This document shows positions 57,971 to 64,000 of a DNA stretch of 64,000 nucleotides, one piece after another. The notes under the pieces were generated by a model that saw only the letters and a list, made by a program, of their open reading frames with translations, did no database searches and was not told where the DNA came from. Both the position numbers and the translations under genes were made by a program. This stretch comes from Sweltsa coloradensis (Eukaryota > Arthropoda > Insecta > Plecoptera > Chloroperlidae): NCBI GenBank assembly GCA_024449915.1, contig JAMZAV010000009.1:310001-374000 (forward strand), in the 5' to 3' direction. Numbering within the stretch: the first letter of the stretch is position 1; every line of letters starts with the position of its first letter.

Positions 57971-58959
57971 ATTTAAGATTTATGTTGTGTTTAAGGCTTT
58001 GACAAAGCGTCGTTAAAGTAACTACGCTCCCTATTTTGAGCAGTCTCGTACCAATGTTTGTAATTAAGTATCTACCTATTTACCTACTAGTTAACATAAG
58101 ATAGAAGAACGTTGTAAGCGGGTCATGTAGCGCAGCAGATTTCTCCGAGAGTTAGCACATATTTCTAGTAGATTCTTAGTCTACTTATTTAATTTATTTA
58201 CAAAAAGTTTAATATCTCTTACAAATACTTAAATAATGAACCACCTTTCGGTAATTTACGTATTAATATTGAACTATATCCGTGATGACTGACAATGATG
58301 TAATATACGTTTCTTCCAGATCTAAACTGCCCCGCGAGTAAATAACCCCTCGGAAAACACATCGTATACGCTATCAATCAAATGTGTAAAAATAACAACT
58401 ATTTGTTTTTAAGCTCCAAAAAACCGCCCATTAGCAGCAATAAAACACTTCCTTGCGGCAATGATTAAATAGCAATTTTCTCTGTAGGGGGCCACGAAAG
58501 TGGATATACGGTTTGTAATAAAAAGAATGTCAAAATGCTGCGTTATTAGCCCATAGACCAAAATCTCAAAATTATTATTTATTGCCCGGCTCTACAGCAA
58601 TAAAATTCGATTACAATTTGTACTTGTTTCCTCCGCAATCACGCAATTCCCCACATTGGCTTTTACTTCCTGAACTATAACAAGCTATTTAGCCTGAACA
58701 TTATTCAAAACATCTGCAAAATAGTTTTTGCAATCAATGGTTGTTTCGTATTTCAAACTTTCCATAAAAAGGATGCTTTATAATCGTTAATAAATCGTGT
58801 AGTGGTATGTTAAGCTAAATCGAATTGATCTGTGCAATGTCGACGCAGCGGGACGCAGCCAGCCAGCCAAGCGCATGTGGCAGCAGCAAGTCATCAAATA
58901 TTAAAAACAGTAGGCCTAATCTGCTGTATTATTGAACATTCCATTCGATGATTGATTGC
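57971..58959. other. Non-coding stretch, nothing recognised
   Basis: A/T-rich, no supported exon or repeat boundary. Confidence 0.5.
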
Positions 58960-58994
58960 CGCGGGCGGGGGGAGGGGGAGGAGGGGGGGGGGCG
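58960..58994 (+). repeat. G-quadruplex-type tract
   Basis: Runs of GGG, GGGGGG, GGGGG, GG and G10 are separated by one or two bases. It fits the G-quadruplex pattern easily. Confidence 0.75.
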
Positions 58995-61900
58995 GTCTGC
59001 CAAATGTGAACATGACTTCACATCCGCCAACACAATTCTGAAATTCCACACAACAATCCTCGGCGTCGAACCCAAACCGGCAACAATAGAGTAATACACA
59101 TAAATTGCTCAATTCGCTTTAACTTCCATATGGTACACGGCTTTCGCACCCTAACATTGACTAATTAATCAAAGTCCAATTGTCAATTGTCACAGTAATG
59201 AAACGTCAACAACGATAAGAGTAATCACACCCTTTGTTTTATGCACCGATCACATTTTGTCTGTGAATTTATTAGTGACTAGGTTTTATTATTGATTCTG
59301 GTCATTAATTATCTGTGTGGTGGCGACCCTGCCGTAGACTGGATTTCGCTATGATCTATCAATTCTACATTTCGTGTTCTGATAATTCACTGGCTCTGTC
59401 ACTGACTAACTGCGATGTTCGCGGGAAACGATGTAATGTGCCAAGAAGAGCACAGATCATAGCACACAATTCATTCTAGTTATGAAGGTCATTTTTTACT
59501 TATTGGTATTGTGTAAAATTATCATCCTTGTTGGTGTATTAAATGTTTGTACAACATATTGTATTGTTTTGAACTATGATCAATCTGTGTTTTTAAGTGA
59601 TAATTAACTTAGCACTTGTAGTTGGATCTCTTGTCTATGGATAAAAATATATAAATACACCAAAAGAAATGCCATTAAAAGTGCGTCTTTAGTTAGAAAG
59701 TATATACTTAGTACAGTTTACAAACATAGCCCCCTCCAGTTCTGATTCAGATCTTCTAAAATCATAAATTAAAAAATGTTAAAAAGTACTTAGTTATAAA
59801 TTGATTTTGGTTGATATTAATGCAATAGTGATATTAAATTTAAAAAAAAAACATAAACATGTTATTTAGTTTAGACTCTACTCATTCACTTTCAGAAGTG
59901 AAAGATCACACATTTTTGGTGTGTATATAACAAACAAACACAATCACTAGAAGAGCACAATGTTGCCGAACCAAACAGCCCAACTTCATGTGAGTGCGTA
60001 TGCTTCGTGCTTATTGTTAATTAAGCCCACGTCAATATTACAACGTTGCCGTCATTTTTGTTTTCCACATCAGAAAGTACGAACGCAAACAAATCCCTCC
60101 CAGTTGTGGGTTCGCCCGTGGTCTTTGATACTTTGAATGTGAACTGGCAGTCATATTTTCAAATCCCCTGTGCCTTTGGACTGATGTTGATTACACCCCT
60201 GGGCTTACTTCATGAAATTAAATTGTTACATATTCGTTGTCTGCCTGGTTCCATTAGGGCCAAGTCACCTAACCAATTACCGTAATGCACGGAGCTCGCA
60301 AAGAAGTTAGCTTCTTTACCGGCGTGTTACGATGAGTGTCTTTGCCTCGACGTGATTCATTGCAGGTCGTAGGGAGAGTTCTTGAACGACAAATCAACTA
60401 TATAAACATACTGTTTTATTTTTTGCTGAATGTTGCATCAATCAATGCTTTTGTTTAATCAATCAAGTGAAATAGAGGTTTTTAATCCAAACTCAAAACG
60501 GTGTTTTAGTGATTAAAGTGTTGTAATATCTGACAGGATGAATTAATTGACTTGTTCGCATACAAATAAAAACCGATCCAATATCCCAGCATTGAGTTAC
60601 ACGGATCTGGTTCTGAGTAGGTCACAGTTTACAGAGGGAAACAGTTTATTTATTAAATTAGTGGTATGTGACTTGTGAGTACAGATAAGACAGATGAATA
60701 CAGTGCGCATGGAGAACGTTACACTCATGTGTGTGGAGAAACCAAATTTATTATATAAATATAATATAGACTGAAGATGTCCAGGTTAGGCAGCCATAAA
60801 GCGGATGAGACTGAACTTATTAGTTATATTCTCAAAGAAAGTGTACAAAAAAAAGACCATCAGCTGAATTATGTTTTTACATCGAGAAGTGCAAGAAATG
60901 TAATTGTGACATCTCGCAGAAAACATGTGCACGAGTGTGTGTACCCTATATTTTCCTAAAAGCCATGATCAATTCGGTGACTTTTTACGTATGTTTACTC
61001 TAATTTTGTTCAAACACACAAATTTTTTAACCGAATTGCAATTACATTAAAATTTTGAATAAATAATAAACACGGTAGTCCTATATTAAAATACACGTGT
61101 GTTTTCCATTGTTATGTTTCAAAATAGATAGCAATTGTCCCTTACACCATTATTACAAAAAAAGAGAAATATTTGGGAAAATGAATGTTTCCATTGGGCT
61201 CGAAGGCTACAGATTGATACATAACGTGATGTCTGGGTGTTGCCCACAAAACACTTTATTATTGAAGGCTACATTAATCGACCATGTTTTAATGTTGTTA
61301 GAATCAAATCACAACATGGAATATTCCACATCTAGTTATTAGAAGTCATAAAAAATATCGAATTTGTCCACTGTGAAAATAGCAGTAAAACACGATTAAA
61401 AAATGATAATTTTCGTTACACGATAAGTACCATAAAGGATGTGAATATAAAATAACGCACTTGGAAATGCTAATAGACATCACGAATGTCCGCCCTAAAA
61501 AAAAACTCCGTGATTACAAGTAATAACTAACGCGAATATCCAGGCGTCGATTTCACTTAATTCCAAGTAGCATAATATAATATTTATTTAATGCTAAAAC
61601 AAGTTTATGACTAAAGATTATTTCCATTCTTAAAAAGAAACATTAGCATTTTCCTGTCTCAGTAGTATTTGATTCGTTCTCTTTTCCATCAGATGCATTT
61701 AAAAATGTTAATGTTTACCATATATTACTGGGCGGTTTGTCAGGGGCGGGACAACGGGTAGGTTGCGTGCTGGTAGGAGGATATACCGGCCGGTCACGCC
61801 ACGAACAGACTATATATACTTGTTGTAACACCGGCTAGTTGTCTGCTACATAACAGAGGAAGATATACTTATGATTAGCTAATCTATAGGGTCGTTAGCT

Positions 61901-62445
61901 CTTGATGTTGTTGCAAGAGGTAACCTGTCGTGATTGTCACTACAGTGGAGAGGTTTTATGCGTTGATACGATAGCCAGGACAATCAAACAAATGGTTTGT
62001 TAGATATAACTGAATTAATTAGTGGAGGCCTTGGGCGGAGATATTCGATATTAGCAGGACCGTGCTAGATGGGATTCTTGAGCTGTAGGTAGGGTTGAGA
62101 TATAGCTTACTCCACAGAGTGAGACAGAACTATAAGTAAGTTCCTACCACCGCAATACTCATTCTAAGTAATTTCGGAAATTATCTTTAAGGTCATTTAT
62201 GAACTATGAACTAATTAATGTGTAATAAATGAGAATGAATAAATTTTTAAGTGGTCAGCCTTATTAATATCTCAAACATTAAAATAGTATAAACAAATTT
62301 GAGATTTAGCTTGACCATTTACCGTTTATCTGAAACATTTAGATTGAGGTTCGGAAACTAATTTAAATTCTTATTGAAAGTGAGGTATGAACACACGTAT
62401 AAATTAACTAGATTATCATATTCCCCGAAGAAAAATCGAAGTATA
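58995..62445. other. Non-coding stretch, nothing recognised
   Basis: No supported exon, tRNA-like head or tandem array. Open frames are 81 codons or fewer. Confidence 0.5.
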
Positions 62446-62529
62446 AAATTGTAATTATTTGGACATAAACGGTTCTTCTTTTTACTACAGTAATATTTAT
62501 TTTAAGAACAGTCCAAATAATTACAATTT
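62446..62529. repeat. Perfect 19-bp inverted repeat, 84-bp foldback
   Basis: AAATTGTAATTATTTGGAC (62446-62464) is exactly inverted at 62511-62529. Inside the arms a GGTTCTT word and an AAGAACA word can extend the stem after a small gap. It may be a tiny foldback element or a hairpin RNA source. No target-site duplication is evident. Confidence 0.75.
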
Positions 62530-63574
62530 AATAATCAATACCTGTTCTACTAGTTTCATATTTATAACCGAAGTATATTGTACATTCCTGTTGAAATGCC
62601 GGAACAAGTGTCTAACTTGACGAACCGTATTTGTATCTCGCATGGGCCGCTATTCACCCTGTTATTCATCACCCTCAGGCAACACAAAGCGACATCGTGA
62701 CTACACATGAACAGTGGCTCAATGTATCGGCCGGTTATTGGTCTATATCGATAAAGTATTTTCAACCAAGCCGATCAAAGGCAAACCCAAACCTCTCTCT
62801 GCCATTGTTTTGACAGTTTAATCAAATGAGCCAGGGTGGGGTGAGGGGGACCGCGGGCAGTGGATTTTTACAAAAATCTCTTCTTTTGTGCGGCCATCGC
62901 AGAGTTTGACCCCCCCCCCTTCAATCACTGATTCTATCCATCGGATTTTTTATCCCAGCTCTTTGGACGACGAGAATAATCGCTAGCGACAGATGATTCC
63001 TCGCAACAAACTGGATTATAAATACGGAAAAACGGACTTTGATGACGAGCTCGAGCGAACGAGGGACTGTCTAGACACAGAGAGTTTGTTTTATTTTTCA
63101 AGAGGCTCCTTTTATTTTAGAATTATTACACACATCAATACTTAACATGGTAATAAGCGGTTGGAAGAAGGACAGAAATAAAGCGAGAATTTTAACAATA
63201 CTAGAGGGTGCGTGTTAATGTGCATAAGTGTAAAAGTTAGAACAGCGCTATCTTAGAAGCTTTTCTAGAAAAAATAATTAATTATTTTTAAGCGCCTTGC
63301 AGCAATTCGAATGCACAGTGACTGTTAAAAAACTCAAAGGTATTGTTAAAATTCTAACGTCCACTTTAAGATAAATAAACACTCACATGTGTGCAATCGT
63401 CAAAAAGGCTCGATTATATCAGATAACGGTACAAATATACGTGCATTTTATAACGATAATAAATATATTTTACTATGAATTGACCTTAATCAAAACGTGG
63501 GTTATACTCTGTTCTGAACTGTACATATTGATTTTGTTGTTGGTTTTAAAAATTTTAGACATCTTTGATATATG
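62530..63574. other. Non-coding stretch, nothing recognised
   Basis: A C9 run lies at 62911-62919. No supported exon. Confidence 0.5.
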
Positions 63575-63640
63575 GATCCCAAGGCAGCTAAATACCTTGG
63601 CTTAACCGGGACTCAAACCCACAAGGGCCTGTACCTAACC
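63575..63640 (-). mobile_element. tRNA-like fragment
   Basis: The minus strand reads CTTGTGGGTTTGAGTCCCGG, a B-box with a T-arm-like surround, followed by TTAAGCCAAGGTATTTAGC. The 5' half is not tRNA-like. Probably a SINE remnant. Confidence 0.35.
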
Positions 63641-64000
63641 TCATAAACGACCTCTGTCAGTTTCCAGTCTTGAACAACAAGCACCGACTCTAATATAATT
63701 GGACTAAGTAAAGGCCACACTCATTTGACTCCCTCATTAAAATTACCTTAACCCAAGGTATTTATAACCCTGTCTCACCTTCCCTAAATAACTGCGCTAA
63801 CTTAACTAAGCTACTTAACCCAAGGCACTAACTCTTAATAACCGAGTTGATAAAAATCTTGTGAAAATACTTTGACTACCCCTACGAGGTAAACCCGAAA
63901 CTAGGAGAATTATATGAAAGTTCCCATCAACATTCCGTAGTGAATATAACGGAGGACCTTGCTTTTAGCCAAAATAGCGTACTAAATTTCACAATAAACA
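63641..64000. other. Non-coding end of window
   Basis: TTAACCCAAGG occurs at about 63749 and 63817, a short direct repeat. Nothing gene-like. An element may continue beyond the window. Confidence 0.45.

Overview
The window looks like non-coding nuclear DNA from an animal, most likely an invertebrate. The grounds are: high A+T with no operon structure, no bacterial-type gene density, many tRNA-derived SINE-like heads with Pol III B-box sequences, DNA transposons with target-site duplications, and abundant microsatellites. I cannot name the species, and I recognise no protein-coding gene or exon in 64 kb. Open frames are nearly all under 105 codons. The longest one (197 codons) is a purine/pyrimidine microsatellite, and the next two (163 and 158 codons, minus strand, 21.5-22.4 kb) match no family I know. 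This is probably an intergenic stretch or the inside of a very long intron.

Layout, left arm (0-16 kb). There is a cluster of three E-boxes at 769-790. A non-autonomous hAT-type element (1020-2032) has a perfect 8-bp target-site duplication and sits inside an older repeat. At 2.5-3.3 kb there is a local tandem array carrying a dispersed 'CCGGCACCTCCACCA' motif, followed by a tRNA-headed SINE-like element. A 1.18-kb terminal-inverted-repeat element (5042-6223) holds roughly 180-bp internal tandem units and repeated subterminal motifs. A 284-nt uninterrupted polypurine tract lies at 9482-9765. A SINE copy is at 12.7 kb and a TTAA-flanked, hairpin-cored MITE at 14.1-14.6 kb.

Middle (16-38 kb). 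Further tRNA-like SINE pieces belong to several families. There is a G-rich/C-rich pair at 19.1-19.3 kb, a 45-bp tandem repeat at 24.3 kb, an (ACTC)n array at 28.3-28.6 kb and a 12-bp minisatellite at 29.2-29.4 kb. Two 0.75-kb direct copies of one repeat lie at 31.9-33.5 kb, the second with a strong excess of single-base deletions. Palindrome-rich units lie at 34.1-34.3 kb and 37.2-37.5 kb.

Right arm (38-64 kb). Here are (CAGA)n/(GA)n arrays at 39.3-39.5 kb, a second copy of the hairpin MITE in opposite orientation (41949-42352), perfect inverted repeats at 42.9 and 62.5 kb, more tRNA-like heads at 43.9 and 44.1 kb, a second full copy of the 12.7-kb SINE at 54.2 kb, and another copy of the CCGGCACCTCCACCA element at 57.8-58.0 kb.

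No genes work together here. The content is a layered mobile-element landscape. The items most worth following up are the conserved 17-18-bp motif shared by otherwise diverged dispersed repeats, and the two MITE copies whose central ~86-90-bp palindrome is well conserved. No search was run, so family assignments rest on termini, target-site duplications and internal similarity only.
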